Assembly (NCBI GenBank): GCA_018818165.1
Contig: JAHISP010000054.1
Location: 19,937-83,936 of the forward strand
Length of the DNA: 64,000 nucleotides
Direction: 5' to 3'
Source: Bacteroidota bacterium
GTDB lineage: Bacteria > Bacteroidota > Ignavibacteria > Ignavibacteriales > Melioribacteraceae
Shown: positions 10,014-19,272 of the stretch, one piece after another
How positions within the stretch are numbered: the stretch's first letter is position 1
How the letters are laid out: the number at the start of each line of letters is the position of its first letter
Notes under the pieces: model-generated
Database searches by the model: none
What the model was told of the DNA's origin: nothing
Seen by the model: the letters and a program-made list of their open reading frames with translations, nothing else
Translations under genes and position numbers: made by a program

Positions 10014-10262
10014 ATGAATCAGATTGTTGATTAAATTAAAAGTTGCATTGAAAGAGGCAGGATTAATAAGATATCACCTTATCCAAATAACATGTTGGGA
10101 ATGGATGATGCAGATGAGCATAAAGTTCAAGCATTGGAACAGGAAATATCTCAGGATGAAATATTAAGTGTTTGCAATGATACAATGGAAATTATTGGTG
10201 GATGTTGTGGCACAACTCCAGAACATATTTCAGCACTTTCAGAAGAAATAAAGAAATTATGA
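10014..10262 (+). pseudogene. Chimeric relic: corrinoid-protein N-terminus joined to a homocysteine methyltransferase C-terminus
   Basis: One frame runs from the ATG at 10014, with a TAA stop at 10032, to the TGA at 10262. Its first part (NQIVD, stop, IKSCIERGRINK ... DADEHKVQALEQEISQDEIL) matches the helical cap that begins methyltransferase corrinoid proteins. Instead of the B12-binding domain it runs straight into IIGGCCGTTPEHISALS, the C-terminal zinc-binding GGCCGT motif of homocysteine S-methyltransferases. A deletion between two neighbouring genes would explain the junction. The intact URO-D-family gene just downstream belongs to the same kind of methyl-transfer locus. Recognition rests on motifs only. 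Confidence 0.6.
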
Positions 10263-10423
10263 TGTGCAAAATGTTTACTCAAATTGAAATTGACAAAAAT
10301 GTGTTTATGGTTAAGTTAGATATTTCTTCAGTTGAAATAGATGAGACAAAAATGGGATTTGAAATTAGCTATCAAAAAAGAATTAATAATTGTGCATACA
10401 GAGTATGTCAAAAAGAAAATTAA
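10259..10423 (+). CDS. Small hypothetical protein in the corrinoid relic region
   Basis: A 54-codon open frame starting MMCKMFTQIEID at the end of the corrinoid/homocysteine-methyltransferase relic, overlapping its stop (ATGA). It has no signal peptide, membrane segment or family motif that I recognise. The frame is open further upstream to 10202, but that part is the relic read out of frame. It may be a small gene coupled to the former methyltransferase genes or just another fragment of the decayed locus. Confidence 0.3.
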   Translation: MMCKMFTQIEIDKNVFMVKLDISSVEIDETKMGFEISYQKRINNCAYRVCQKEN

Positions 10424-10464
10424 AAGCGCGACCAAAGGTTTAAACTAATTTTAGGAATATAGAT

Positions 10465-11490
10465 ATGACTGATAAACAATGGGATATTTTAATTAGAACA
10501 ATAAATGGTGAAGTGTTTAAAGAAATACCAGTTGGATTTATTATTGATAGTCCTTGGCTGCCTAATTGGTATGGAATTAAAATTCTTGATTATTTTACCA
10601 ATGATGAATTATGGCTTAATTCAAATTTAAAAGTAATCAAACAATTCCCTGATGTAATGTTTCTGCCTGGATTTTGGTCAGAATATGGAATGTGTACCGA
10701 ACCCTCTGCTTTTGGAGCAAAGTGTACATTTCCCATTAATGAATTTCCACACGCACACAAAGTGGTTTTCTCTGCAGACCAAATTGATAATATGGTTGTT
10801 CCAAATCCCGAGACGGATGGACTACTTCCTTTTGTCTTAAATCGTTTAAAACTTGCTCAACCTCTTATAGAAGCAAAGGGTCATAAAATTCGTTTTGCCG
10901 TTGCGCGTGGACCATTAAATATTGCAAGCTTTTTAATGGGTTCAACAGAATTTTTAACAACAATGATGATGATGCCCGATAAAGCTCATCTGCTTTTAAG
11001 AAAAATTACTGACTTCCTAAAAAGTTGGCTTGAGTTGCAAATAAAAACATTTCCAAGTATAGATGGAATTTTTTTATTGGATGATATAATTGGCTTTATG
11101 GGTCCAAATGAATTTTCTATATTTGGGCTTCCTTATTTTAAAGAGTTGTATGACTTTGAAGTTAAAGTAAAGTTTTTGCATAATGATGCACCATGCAAAG
11201 CCTCCGCAAAATTTCTTCCAGAAATGGGAGTAAACCTTTTTAACATGGGCTTTGATATACATCTGAATGAGCTAAAAGAATTAACACAAAATAAAATTAC
11301 TTTAGTAGGTAACATTCCTCCAAGAGATGTTTTAGCAAATGGAACAACTGAAGATGTTAAAACAAAAACCAAAGAGTTGATAAATTCATTGAAAGATAAA
11401 TCAAGAATTATTTTATCGTGTGGAGGAGGAATGCCACCGGAAGTTACTTCCGAAAATATTGATGCTTTTATTAATTCGGTTCTTGGTTAG
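10465..11490 (+). CDS. Uroporphyrinogen decarboxylase (URO-D) family methyltransferase-like protein
   Basis: A 341-residue protein of the URO-D/MtaA/CmuA superfamily. It is unlikely to be the haem enzyme HemE: it sits beside corrinoid relics and lacks the HemE-type N-terminus. Family signs are the central ARGPLNIASFLMG block, VKFLHNDAPCKA, then TLVGNIPPRDVLANGT and ILSCGGGMPPEVTSENIDAF at the end. Relatives move methyl groups between corrinoid proteins and thiols or C1 carriers during demethylation. With 4-O-methylglucuronoxylan enzymes around it, a role in handling methyl groups from methoxylated sugars is imaginable, but this is speculation. The partner corrinoid protein here is destroyed, so it either works with one encoded elsewhere or is itself on the way out. 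Confidence 0.78.
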   Translation: MTDKQWDILIRTINGEVFKEIPVGFIIDSPWLPNWYGIKILDYFTNDELWLNSNLKVIKQFPDVMFLPGFWSEYGMCTEPSAFGAKCTFPINEFPHAHKVVFSADQIDNMVVPNPETDGLLPFVLNRLKLAQPLIEAKGHKIRFAVARGPLNIASFLMGSTEFLTTMMMMPDKAHLLLRKITDFLKSWLELQIKTFPSIDGIFLLDDIIGFMGPNEFSIFGLPYFKELYDFEVKVKFLHNDAPCKASAKFLPEMGVNLFNMGFDIHLNELKELTQNKITLVGNIPPRDVLANGTTEDVKTKTKELINSLKDKSRIILSCGGGMPPEVTSENIDAFINSVLG

Positions 11491-11733
11491 AACGAAAAAC
11501 CAAACACGGTTTAATAAATATCTTGCTTAAATATTGAGTAACAACAATTTGATATAGATATCATAACTTTAATGCTAATATTATTGAATATGATACAGGC
11601 ACATGATGGAAAATAGAAAATTATTTGTGATGAGTTAAATATCTTACATAAAGATTTAATTTTATCATGCGTCAATTTTTAATTGAGAAAAAAAATAGTA
11701 AATATTAGATTTAATAAATAATGGAGTTATTGA

Positions 11734-13992
11734 ATGCAGTGTTTCTTTAAAAAATCAGCTAAAGTATTCTTTTTAATTTTATTTTTTTCAACTATTCTTT
11801 TTTCACAAACAGTTTGGGAAATTGAATCTTACAATATTTCTCTAGAAGATAATACTATTAAAATTTTTAATGACAAAAAATTGATAACAGAAATCACTTC
11901 TTTTGCATTTAATTTTATAACTCCTAATGAAATAACTGTTGAAAATACTTATAAAGATTCTCTCGTATTAAAATTATCATTTGATGAGACTGATGGCATC
12001 AATAAAGATTTTCCGAAGGAAATTCTTTTAAATATTTCATATCATAACAATACATTCCACTTTTCAGCATTTCATAATTCATTCAAACATATTACAATTC
12101 AGATGAAAGACCTAGATGAACATTATTTTGGGCTGTTGGAAAAATTGTATCCCCACAACGCTAAAAGTCCAGATCTGAGAGGTGAAACTGTTGATGTAGA
12201 AATTTATTCAGCTGGGTATGAGGATTATGCAGAAAATTATGCTTCTGCCTATTCAGCATTTTATATGAGTAGCAATGGATATGGCAGTTTTTTCGACACA
12301 TTTGCGAAAGGTCGTTACCATTTTTCTATTAACGGAAAAACTGAAATTTATCATCAAACGCAAAAACTTGACTGGTATTTGTTTTACGGACCAACAGGAG
12401 ATAAAATTCATTCAGAGTACTATTCAGTAATAGGTAAACCCAAGTATGTTCCAATTTGGGCTTGTGGTCCAATCTTTTGGCGCGATGAAAATTACGGTGG
12501 AAAAGATCAAATATTAGATGATATTCAAAAATTTACAGAATTGGAAATACCTCTGACAGCTTGTTTTGTTGATCGTCCGTATAGCAATGGTGCAAATGAT
12601 TGGTCAAAAATGGATTTTAATGATCAGTTTGCAAATCCAGAAATTTGGATAAAAACAATAAATGAAAAGTACGGTATGGAATTTATGACATGGATTGGTT
12701 CGCTAACTTTTGGGGATACTGATTTCCCAGGTTTACTTCCAAATTACAAAACATATATAGATTTAACAAATCCTGAAGCTTTGGTAGAATTAGAAAAACG
12801 ATTAAGTGAAAATCAATATTCAGTTGGTGTTAAAGGACACAAAATGGATCGAGCTGATGAAGCTTTCCCTAGTACTGCTATTTGGCATGATAAAGTTGGG
12901 GAATCAGAAACCAGAAATAAATACGTTTATCTATTGGCTAAAACTATTCACGAATTCCTAACAAAAGCTGTTGGCAAAGATCAATTTAATTTTGCTCGTG
13001 CAGCATTTCATAGAACACAACCTTACTTAAGCGCAATTTGGGGGGGCGATGTTCGCACCAATTGGATTGGGATGGCAAGCAATCAAGCAAATGCAATGCG
13101 TTCGAGTTTTATGGGCTTTCCTGTATGGGGAACTGATGTTGGTGGATACTTGGGTGAAGGACGAATTGATGAGCTTCTTTATATGCGTTGGCTTCAATGG
13201 GGCACATGGAACGGAATGTTCGACATAAAGATTGATGGATCAGGAGGAAAAGGTGAGGATAGACCTCCTTGGAAATATTCAGAACAACTTCAAAATGTGT
13301 TTAGAGAAGCTTGCGAAACAAGAATGAAAATGCTGCCATATTCATATTCACTTGCTAACACATCGTACAAAAACGGTGTAATTATGAAACCTTTAACATA
13401 TATGTATCCTACTGATGAAAAGACATATAATATTTGGGACGAATACATTTTTGGAAACGCACTTTTGATTGCTCCAGTGCTTACTAAATTAAATTCAAGA
13501 GATGTTTATCTGCCGGAAGGAATTTGGTTTGATTATAATAATCTAAATAAAACTTATAAAGGACCAACAACAATTCATCAGGAGGTTCCAGTTGATATAG
13601 TTCCTATTTTTATTAAACAAAATTCAATATTTGTAACAGGAAATATCTTTCAAGGGAATTCTAAAATCTGGGATGGCGAAATTAAAGGGAAAGAGAAAAT
13701 ATCAATTCATGTTTTTCCAGGAGACATTAATTCCCATACAAATTTTACATATGTTGATTTACTTGATGGAGACACAGAAAAGAATATGCTCTTATCTCAT
13801 ACTTTAAATCAAATTTCATTTAATTCACCGAAATTATCAACCCTTTCAGATGTTGAGATAAAATTAGATTTCAGACCATCAGAAATATTAAGTAATGGCA
13901 AGTCAATTGAGTATAGCTATGATGAAAATCTAGGTATTGCAAAAATTTCTTTCGATAAAATTGAACGAATTAATATTGAAGTAATATACTAG
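11734..13992 (+). CDS. GH31 family alpha-glycosidase (probably alpha-xylosidase-like), secreted
   Basis: A 752-residue GH31 enzyme with a signal peptide (LFFSTILFSQ) and GGAG before the ATG. An N-terminal beta-sandwich (~25-240) precedes the TIM-barrel (from ~245, PIWACGPIFWRDE). The retaining nucleophile is the aspartate of KMDRADE (~372) and the acid/base aspartate is in WGGDVRTNW (~438); FPVWGTDVGGY is also typical of the family. A C-terminal beta-domain follows (TYMYPTDEKTYNIWDEY, ALLIAPVL). GH31 covers alpha-xylosidases, alpha-glucosidases and alpha-galactosidases. The active-site loop differs from the best known alpha-xylosidases, so the substrate is open; a hemicellulose side chain fits the location. 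Confidence 0.85.
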   Translation: MQCFFKKSAKVFFLILFFSTILFSQTVWEIESYNISLEDNTIKIFNDKKLITEITSFAFNFITPNEITVENTYKDSLVLKLSFDETDGINKDFPKEILLNISYHNNTFHFSAFHNSFKHITIQMKDLDEHYFGLLEKLYPHNAKSPDLRGETVDVEIYSAGYEDYAENYASAYSAFYMSSNGYGSFFDTFAKGRYHFSINGKTEIYHQTQKLDWYLFYGPTGDKIHSEYYSVIGKPKYVPIWACGPIFWRDENYGGKDQILDDIQKFTELEIPLTACFVDRPYSNGANDWSKMDFNDQFANPEIWIKTINEKYGMEFMTWIGSLTFGDTDFPGLLPNYKTYIDLTNPEALVELEKRLSENQYSVGVKGHKMDRADEAFPSTAIWHDKVGESETRNKYVYLLAKTIHEFLTKAVGKDQFNFARAAFHRTQPYLSAIWGGDVRTNWIGMASNQANAMRSSFMGFPVWGTDVGGYLGEGRIDELLYMRWLQWGTWNGMFDIKIDGSGGKGEDRPPWKYSEQLQNVFREACETRMKMLPYSYSLANTSYKNGVIMKPLTYMYPTDEKTYNIWDEYIFGNALLIAPVLTKLNSRDVYLPEGIWFDYNNLNKTYKGPTTIHQEVPVDIVPIFIKQNSIFVTGNIFQGNSKIWDGEIKGKEKISIHVFPGDINSHTNFTYVDLLDGDTEKNMLLSHTLNQISFNSPKLSTLSDVEIKLDFRPSEILSNGKSIEYSYDENLGIAKISFDKIERINIEVIY

Positions 13993-14021
13993 TTATTTAA
14001 CATCAGAAGTTGAGCTAAGAA

Positions 14022-14150
14022 ATGAATAAAGAAAAATTATTAAATTGTATTGTTAATAATGCCTATAGAAAAAGATTAGTTGTTCCTTTGGTTGGATTTC
14101 CATGTATAAATTTGGTTAATCGAATAATATTTACTTACAAAATATTTTAA
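14022..14150 (+). pseudogene. Truncated N-terminus of a second URO-D-family methyltransferase
   Basis: A 42-codon open frame between the GH31 and GH10 genes. It reads MNKEKLLNCIVNN, then RLVVPLVGFPCINL, which resembles the first ~35 residues of URO-D-family methyltransferases of corrinoid loci; it then turns into unrelated residues and stops. No continuation is visible in other frames before 14172. I read it as a deletion relic of the same methyl-transfer locus as the pieces at 10014-11490. The match is short and made by eye. Confidence 0.4.
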
Positions 14151-14171
14151 TAATTATAATTGAGGAGAGAT

Positions 14172-15296
14172 ATGAATTATTTTATGAAATCAATAAATAT
14201 AATTTTGTATCAACTAATATTTTTAGTTTTAGCTGTGAAGACCATTGCCCAACCTTCCTTAAAAGAGGAATTTAAAAACAATTTTATGATCGGTACAGCT
14301 TTGAGCAATCATCAAATATGTGAAAAAGATTCACTGTTGATTCAGTTAGTTGAAGAACAATTTAATAGTATCACTCCAGAAAATCTTTTGAAATGGGAAA
14401 GAATTCATCCCGAGGAAGGTGTATATAATTTTGAGCCCGCAGATAGCTTTGTGGCTTTCGGTTTGCGAAATAAAATGTTTATTGTTGGTCATACCTTACT
14501 TTGGCATCAACAAACGCCTGCTTGGGTTTTTGAAGATGAAAAAGGAAATGAAGCTTCTCGTGAATTATTATTAGGAAGATTGAAAGATCATATCTACACT
14601 GTTGTTGGAAGATACAAAGGTAAAATAAATGGATGGGATGTTGTAAATGAAGCAATTGAAGATAATGGGGAAATGAGAAATTCAAAATGGTTAAAAATAA
14701 TTGGTGAAGATTATATTGAGAAAGCATTTCAATTTGCACATGAAGCAGATCCAGATGTGGAATTATATTATAATGATTTTAATATGTGGCACAAAGGAAA
14801 AATAAAAAGTGTTTCAAATTTGGTTAATAATATAAAATCAAAAGGAATAAAAATTTCTGGAGTTGGTTTACAAGGCCATTGGGGATTGACATATCCTAGT
14901 AATGAAGAAATTGATGAAGCTCTTGATACATACTCAAAACTAAATGTTAACCTTATGATTACGGAACTAGATATGGCAGTTCTTCCTTTACCGAATAACA
15001 ATACAAGTGCAGAGATTACCAAAAATTATGAGCTACAAAAGAAGCTTAACCCTTATCCAAATGGATTACCAGATTCAATGCAGGTTAAATTGGCAAATAG
15101 ATATGAAGATTTTTTTAGACTGTTCAATAAATATAAAAGTGAAATAACAAGAGTTACATTTTGGGGTGTGAACGATTCCTATTCTTGGAAGAACAATTGG
15201 CCAATTAAAGGAAGAACTTCTTATCCTTTATTATTTGATAGAAATAATCAACCAAAACCAGCTTTTTATTCAGTAATAAATACTGTGAAAGAATAG
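14172..15296 (+). CDS. GH10 endo-1,4-beta-xylanase
   Basis: A secreted GH10 xylanase that cuts the xylan backbone with retention. GAGGAGAG ahead of 14172 selects this ATG over the in-frame TTG at 14160. A hydrophobic signal ends at TIAQP. The TIM-barrel shows the family marks in order: TPENLLKWERIHPEEG, HTLLWHQQTPAWVF, WDVVNEAIEDNG with the acid/base glutamate (~161), LYYNDFN, and LMITELDMAVLP with the nucleophile glutamate (~265), then VTFWGVNDSYSWKN. At 374 residues it is a single catalytic domain with no carbohydrate-binding module and no sorting domain, so it is probably periplasmic or freely secreted. It precedes the alpha-glucuronidase gene by 32 bases. Confidence 0.95.
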   Translation: MNYFMKSINIILYQLIFLVLAVKTIAQPSLKEEFKNNFMIGTALSNHQICEKDSLLIQLVEEQFNSITPENLLKWERIHPEEGVYNFEPADSFVAFGLRNKMFIVGHTLLWHQQTPAWVFEDEKGNEASRELLLGRLKDHIYTVVGRYKGKINGWDVVNEAIEDNGEMRNSKWLKIIGEDYIEKAFQFAHEADPDVELYYNDFNMWHKGKIKSVSNLVNNIKSKGIKISGVGLQGHWGLTYPSNEEIDEALDTYSKLNVNLMITELDMAVLPLPNNNTSAEITKNYELQKKLNPYPNGLPDSMQVKLANRYEDFFRLFNKYKSEITRVTFWGVNDSYSWKNNWPIKGRTSYPLLFDRNNQPKPAFYSVINTVKE

Positions 15297-15328
15297 AACA
15301 TAAAATTTATAATAAAAGGGATTCGAAA

Positions 15329-17494
15329 ATGAAGTTCAAAACATTATTGTTTTTTTTAATAATACTAATATCGCAATTTGCAAAAGCTGAGGATGGATAT
15401 AAACTTTGGCTTAGATATAATCTGATTTCAGATTCTGTAAAACTCAATGAATACAAAAATTTAATTTCTGGATTTTATCTAAAAAACAATTCGCCAACAT
15501 TAAATGTTGCAAAAGAGGAATTGGAAATTGGTTTATCTGGATTATTGGGTAAGAAAATAGAGCAAATAAATGACGTAAATTCTGATGGTACAATTTTAAT
15601 CGTATTAAAAGATAAATTAAGTTCTTTTGGAAATTTTAATTTTGAAGATGCATTTAAAAATATAGGCGATGAAGGATTTTTAATATATTCAGAAAAAATC
15701 AATTCAAATAAAGTTACAATAATTTCTGCCAATTCTAATATTGGACTTCTTTACGGAGTCTTCAATTTCCTAAAATTGATTCAAACAAATCAAGATATTT
15801 CAAACCTTTCTATTGTAAGCTCACCAAAAATAAAATTGCGTGTGCTTAATCACTGGGATAATTTGGATAGAACAGTTGAAAGGGGTTATGCGGGGTTCTC
15901 TATTTGGGATTGGCATAGACTGCCAGATTATATAGATCAAAGATACATCGATTATGCAAGAGCAAATGCTTCTATTGGAATCAACGGAACGGTGCTAACA
16001 AATGTAAACGCTAAAGCAATAGTCCTTACTAAAGAGTATTTAGTAAAGGTAAAAGCCCTTGCTGATACTTTTCGTCCTTATGGAATTAGAGTATATTTAA
16101 CTGCAAGGTTTAGTGCTCCTATTGAAATTGGAGGATTAAAAACTGCTGATCCACTTGATGAGGAAGTACAACAATGGTGGAAAGATAAGGTGAAAGAAAT
16201 ATATAGTTATATTCCAGATTTTGGTGGATTTGTTGTTAAAGCTAATTCAGAAGGGCAACCAGGCCCGCAAAATTATAACCGCTCTCATTCAGATGGTGCC
16301 AATATGCTGGCTGAAGCTTTAGAAGACTTTAATGGTTTTGTTATGTGGCGGGCTTTTGTGTACAGCAATGAAAATCCAGATGATAGAGCGAAACAAGCTT
16401 ACAATGAGTTTCAACCGCTTGATGGTAAATTTAGAGCTAATGTTTTTATTCAAACAAAGAATGGGGCTATTGATTTTCAACCACGAGAACCTTTCCATCC
16501 ATTATTTGGGGTTATGCCAAAAACACCTTTAATGATGGAATTTCAAATTACACAAGAATATTTAGGTCAGGGAACGCAATTAGCTTATCTTTCTCCTTTA
16601 TACAAAGAGTGTTTAGATTCTGATACTTATGCAAATGGGGAAGGTTCATTTGTATCAAGAGTAATCGATGGAAGCTTAAACAAGCAAATAAATAGTGGAA
16701 TTGCTGGAGTCGCTAATATTGGAACGGATAGAAATTGGACCGGGCATTTATTTGGTCAATCTAATTGGTTTGCTTTCGGCAGATTGGCTTGGAATCACGA
16801 GTTAACATCTGAAGAAATTGCAGATGAATGGATTAAAATGACATTTTCAAATAATGAAGGTGTAGTAAAAAAAATTAGTGATATAATGCTAAATTCCAGA
16901 GAAAATTTAGTTAATTACATGACACCACTTGGCTTGCACCATCTTATGGGATGGGATCATCATTATGGTCCATCGCCTTGGATAAAAGATAAACCCCGCG
17001 CAGATTGGACTTCAGTTTATTATCATAAAGCAGATTCCAACGGAATTGGTTTCGATAGAACAATAACAGGAAGTAATGCGGTTAGTCAATATTTTCCTAT
17101 AGTTGCAAAGAAATTTTCTTCATTAGAAACTTGTCCAGAAGAATATTTATTATGGTTTCATCATTTAAATTGGGATTTCAAATTAAAAAATGACGTAACT
17201 CTTTGGGATGAAATGTGCTATAGATATTATAAAGGTGCGGAAACAGTGGGGAATAAAATTAATATTTGGAATAGTCTAAAAGATGAAATAGATGCTGAGC
17301 GATTTAATCATGTAAAGATGTTATTAAACATTCAGCAAAAAGAAGCTAAGTGGTGGAGAGATGCATCCATTTTGTATTTTCAGACGTTTTCAAAAAGAGA
17401 TTTACCACAAGGACTTAAAAAACCAGATAAAACTTTAGAGTATTATGAAAATCTCAAATTTCCATTTGCCCCTGGAATAAGACCAAAGTGGTAA
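15329..17494 (+). CDS. aguA: GH67 xylan alpha-1,2-glucuronidase
   Basis: A 721-residue GH67 enzyme that removes (4-O-methyl)glucuronic acid from the non-reducing end of xylo-oligosaccharides. It has a signal peptide (LIILISQFAKAEDG), so it is periplasmic or secreted. The N-terminal alpha/beta domain (~25-165) is followed by the barrel, with the conserved WDWHRLPDY, FVVKANSEGQPGPQNY (catalytic-acid region), MEFQITQEYLGQGTQLAY and LHHLMGWDHHYGPSPW blocks. The C-terminal helical part contains VTLWDEMCYRYYKGAE. Length and order match the family. It is paired with the GH10 gene, whose aldotetrauronic products are the standard GH67 substrate, and the hexuronate-type MFS transporter at 21577 would import the released acid. 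Confidence 0.94.
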   Translation: MKFKTLLFFLIILISQFAKAEDGYKLWLRYNLISDSVKLNEYKNLISGFYLKNNSPTLNVAKEELEIGLSGLLGKKIEQINDVNSDGTILIVLKDKLSSFGNFNFEDAFKNIGDEGFLIYSEKINSNKVTIISANSNIGLLYGVFNFLKLIQTNQDISNLSIVSSPKIKLRVLNHWDNLDRTVERGYAGFSIWDWHRLPDYIDQRYIDYARANASIGINGTVLTNVNAKAIVLTKEYLVKVKALADTFRPYGIRVYLTARFSAPIEIGGLKTADPLDEEVQQWWKDKVKEIYSYIPDFGGFVVKANSEGQPGPQNYNRSHSDGANMLAEALEDFNGFVMWRAFVYSNENPDDRAKQAYNEFQPLDGKFRANVFIQTKNGAIDFQPREPFHPLFGVMPKTPLMMEFQITQEYLGQGTQLAYLSPLYKECLDSDTYANGEGSFVSRVIDGSLNKQINSGIAGVANIGTDRNWTGHLFGQSNWFAFGRLAWNHELTSEEIADEWIKMTFSNNEGVVKKISDIMLNSRENLVNYMTPLGLHHLMGWDHHYGPSPWIKDKPRADWTSVYYHKADSNGIGFDRTITGSNAVSQYFPIVAKKFSSLETCPEEYLLWFHHLNWDFKLKNDVTLWDEMCYRYYKGAETVGNKINIWNSLKDEIDAERFNHVKMLLNIQQKEAKWWRDASILYFQTFSKRDLPQGLKKPDKTLEYYENLKFPFAPGIRPKW

Positions 17495-17583
17495 TTGGAG
17501 AAATTGCAATTAATTATAAATAAGATTATAGTTATTAAAACATTAATGACGAAAATTAAAAATTAAATATTGAGGTATATAAA

Positions 17584-19272
17584 ATGTCAAAATATGCTAT
17601 TGGATTAGATTATGGAACAAATTCTTGTCGTTCACTAATTGTTGATATTTCTAACGGCAAAGAATTAGCAAGCCATGTATTTTCTTATCCATCAGGCGAA
17701 ATGGGTGTTATTGTTGATAAATCTAATCCGAATTTGGCTCGCCAAAATCCGGCAGATTATATAAAAGGGATTGAAGTTACAATTACTGAAGCATTGAAAA
17801 AAATTAAAGGCAAAGATGCAAATTTTAATACCGATGATATTGTTGGCATAGGTGTTGACACAACAGGTAGTAGTCCTATGCTTATTGATTCTGAAGGAAA
17901 ACCTCTTTGTTTCTCAGAGAAATTTCGTGACAATAATGCTGCAATGGTATGGCTATGGAAAGATCATACAAGTTTTAAAGAAGCGGAAAGCATTACAAAA
18001 GCCGCAAAAGAACTTAGACCAGAATATTTAGCAAAAATAGGAGGAGTCTATTCCTCAGAATGGTTTTGGAGTAAATTATTGAAATGTGCTAAAGACCATG
18101 AGGATGTCTTTGATGCCGCTGATAGTTTTATAGAAATATGTGATTGGATTCCTGCTGTTTTAGTAGGAGATACTAAACCAGAAAACATTAAAAGAAGTGT
18201 TTGTGCAGCTGGTCACAAAGCTATGTTTAGCAATCAATGGGGAGGGTTACCAGATGAGGAATTTTTAAATTATTTGTCACCCAAACTTGGTGAAATTAGA
18301 AATAAACTATTTAGTAAGTCTTATCCTTCAGAGGAAAAGATGGGTAATTTATCAGCAGAATGGGCAGCAAAACTAGGATTATCAACCAATGTAGCTGTTG
18401 CAGTAGGTGCTTTTGATGCTCACATGGGTGCTGTTGGTGCTGGAGTAAAGGAAGGAACCCTTGTGAAGATACTAGGTACTAGTACTTGCGATATAATGAT
18501 CTCACCTAATGAGAAAAAACTAAAAGATATTCCAGGAGTTTGCGGAATTGTTGATGGCTCAGTAAAGGGAGGTTATTATGGTATTGAAGCGGGACAATCA
18601 GCAGTTGGTGATATATTCTTGTGGTTTGTGAATAATTTAGTTCCAGACAGTTATGGTAAAACGCAAGATGAAAAATTTGAAACTCTAGAAACCAAGGCAA
18701 GTGAGTTAAAACCTGGTGAATCAGGTTTGTTAGCGCTGGACTGGAATAATGGTAACAGAACAATTTTAGTTGATGTTAGACTAACTGGATTATTGTTAGG
18801 GCAAACTTTACAGACCGAACCTCATGAAATATACCGAGCTCTGGTGGAAGCAACAGCTTTTGGTGCATTGGCAATAATTGATAGAATAGCTGAAAACGGT
18901 GTTCCAATAAATGAAGTTGTGAATTGCGGTGGATTAGCCATAAAGAATTCAATGTTAATGCAAATTTATGCTGATATCACAAATCGCCCAATGAAAGTCT
19001 CAGCTAGTGAACAAACTCCAGCACTTGGTGCAGCCATTTTTGGCTCTGTTGCTGCCGGGGAGTTCAATAATGTTGAAGTTGCTCAATCTCAGATGACAGG
19101 GATTGACAAATCATATAATCCAATATCTGAAAATCATATCGTTTATAAAGAACTATATAAACTCTATAAAAGGCTTCATGATGGATTTGGAGTAGAAGGA
19201 AATGTGGAAAACATGTACAATGTAATGAAAGATCTTTTGGATATTAGAGATAGAGTAAGGAGAGATAAATAA
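17584..19272 (+). CDS. araB: Ribulokinase
   Basis: A FGGY-family sugar kinase that phosphorylates L-ribulose with ATP. The start MSKYAIGLDYGTNSCRS carries the phosphate-1 motif (DYGTNS); GIGVDTTGSSPM, CDWIPAVLVG, AVGAFDAHMGAVGAGV, KILGTSTCDIM and VNCGGLAIKNSMLMQIYAD follow in family order. A length of 562 residues fits AraB rather than the ~500-residue xylulokinases. GAGG precedes the ATG. The stop overlaps the araD start in TAATG, so the two are translationally coupled, and araA follows: an araBDA operon. Confidence 0.95.
   Translation: MSKYAIGLDYGTNSCRSLIVDISNGKELASHVFSYPSGEMGVIVDKSNPNLARQNPADYIKGIEVTITEALKKIKGKDANFNTDDIVGIGVDTTGSSPMLIDSEGKPLCFSEKFRDNNAAMVWLWKDHTSFKEAESITKAAKELRPEYLAKIGGVYSSEWFWSKLLKCAKDHEDVFDAADSFIEICDWIPAVLVGDTKPENIKRSVCAAGHKAMFSNQWGGLPDEEFLNYLSPKLGEIRNKLFSKSYPSEEKMGNLSAEWAAKLGLSTNVAVAVGAFDAHMGAVGAGVKEGTLVKILGTSTCDIMISPNEKKLKDIPGVCGIVDGSVKGGYYGIEAGQSAVGDIFLWFVNNLVPDSYGKTQDEKFETLETKASELKPGESGLLALDWNNGNRTILVDVRLTGLLLGQTLQTEPHEIYRALVEATAFGALAIIDRIAENGVPINEVVNCGGLAIKNSMLMQIYADITNRPMKVSASEQTPALGAAIFGSVAAGEFNNVEVAQSQMTGIDKSYNPISENHIVYKELYKLYKRLHDGFGVEGNVENMYNVMKDLLDIRDRVRRDK

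Noticed and set aside
10202..10258. Earlier start of the small gene at 10259
   Set aside because: This part is the end of the corrinoid/methyltransferase relic read in another frame.
10465..11490. Annotation as uroporphyrinogen decarboxylase HemE
   Set aside because: The C-terminal GNIPPRDVL and SCGGGMPP blocks and the corrinoid neighbourhood fit the methyltransferase branch better than haem synthesis.
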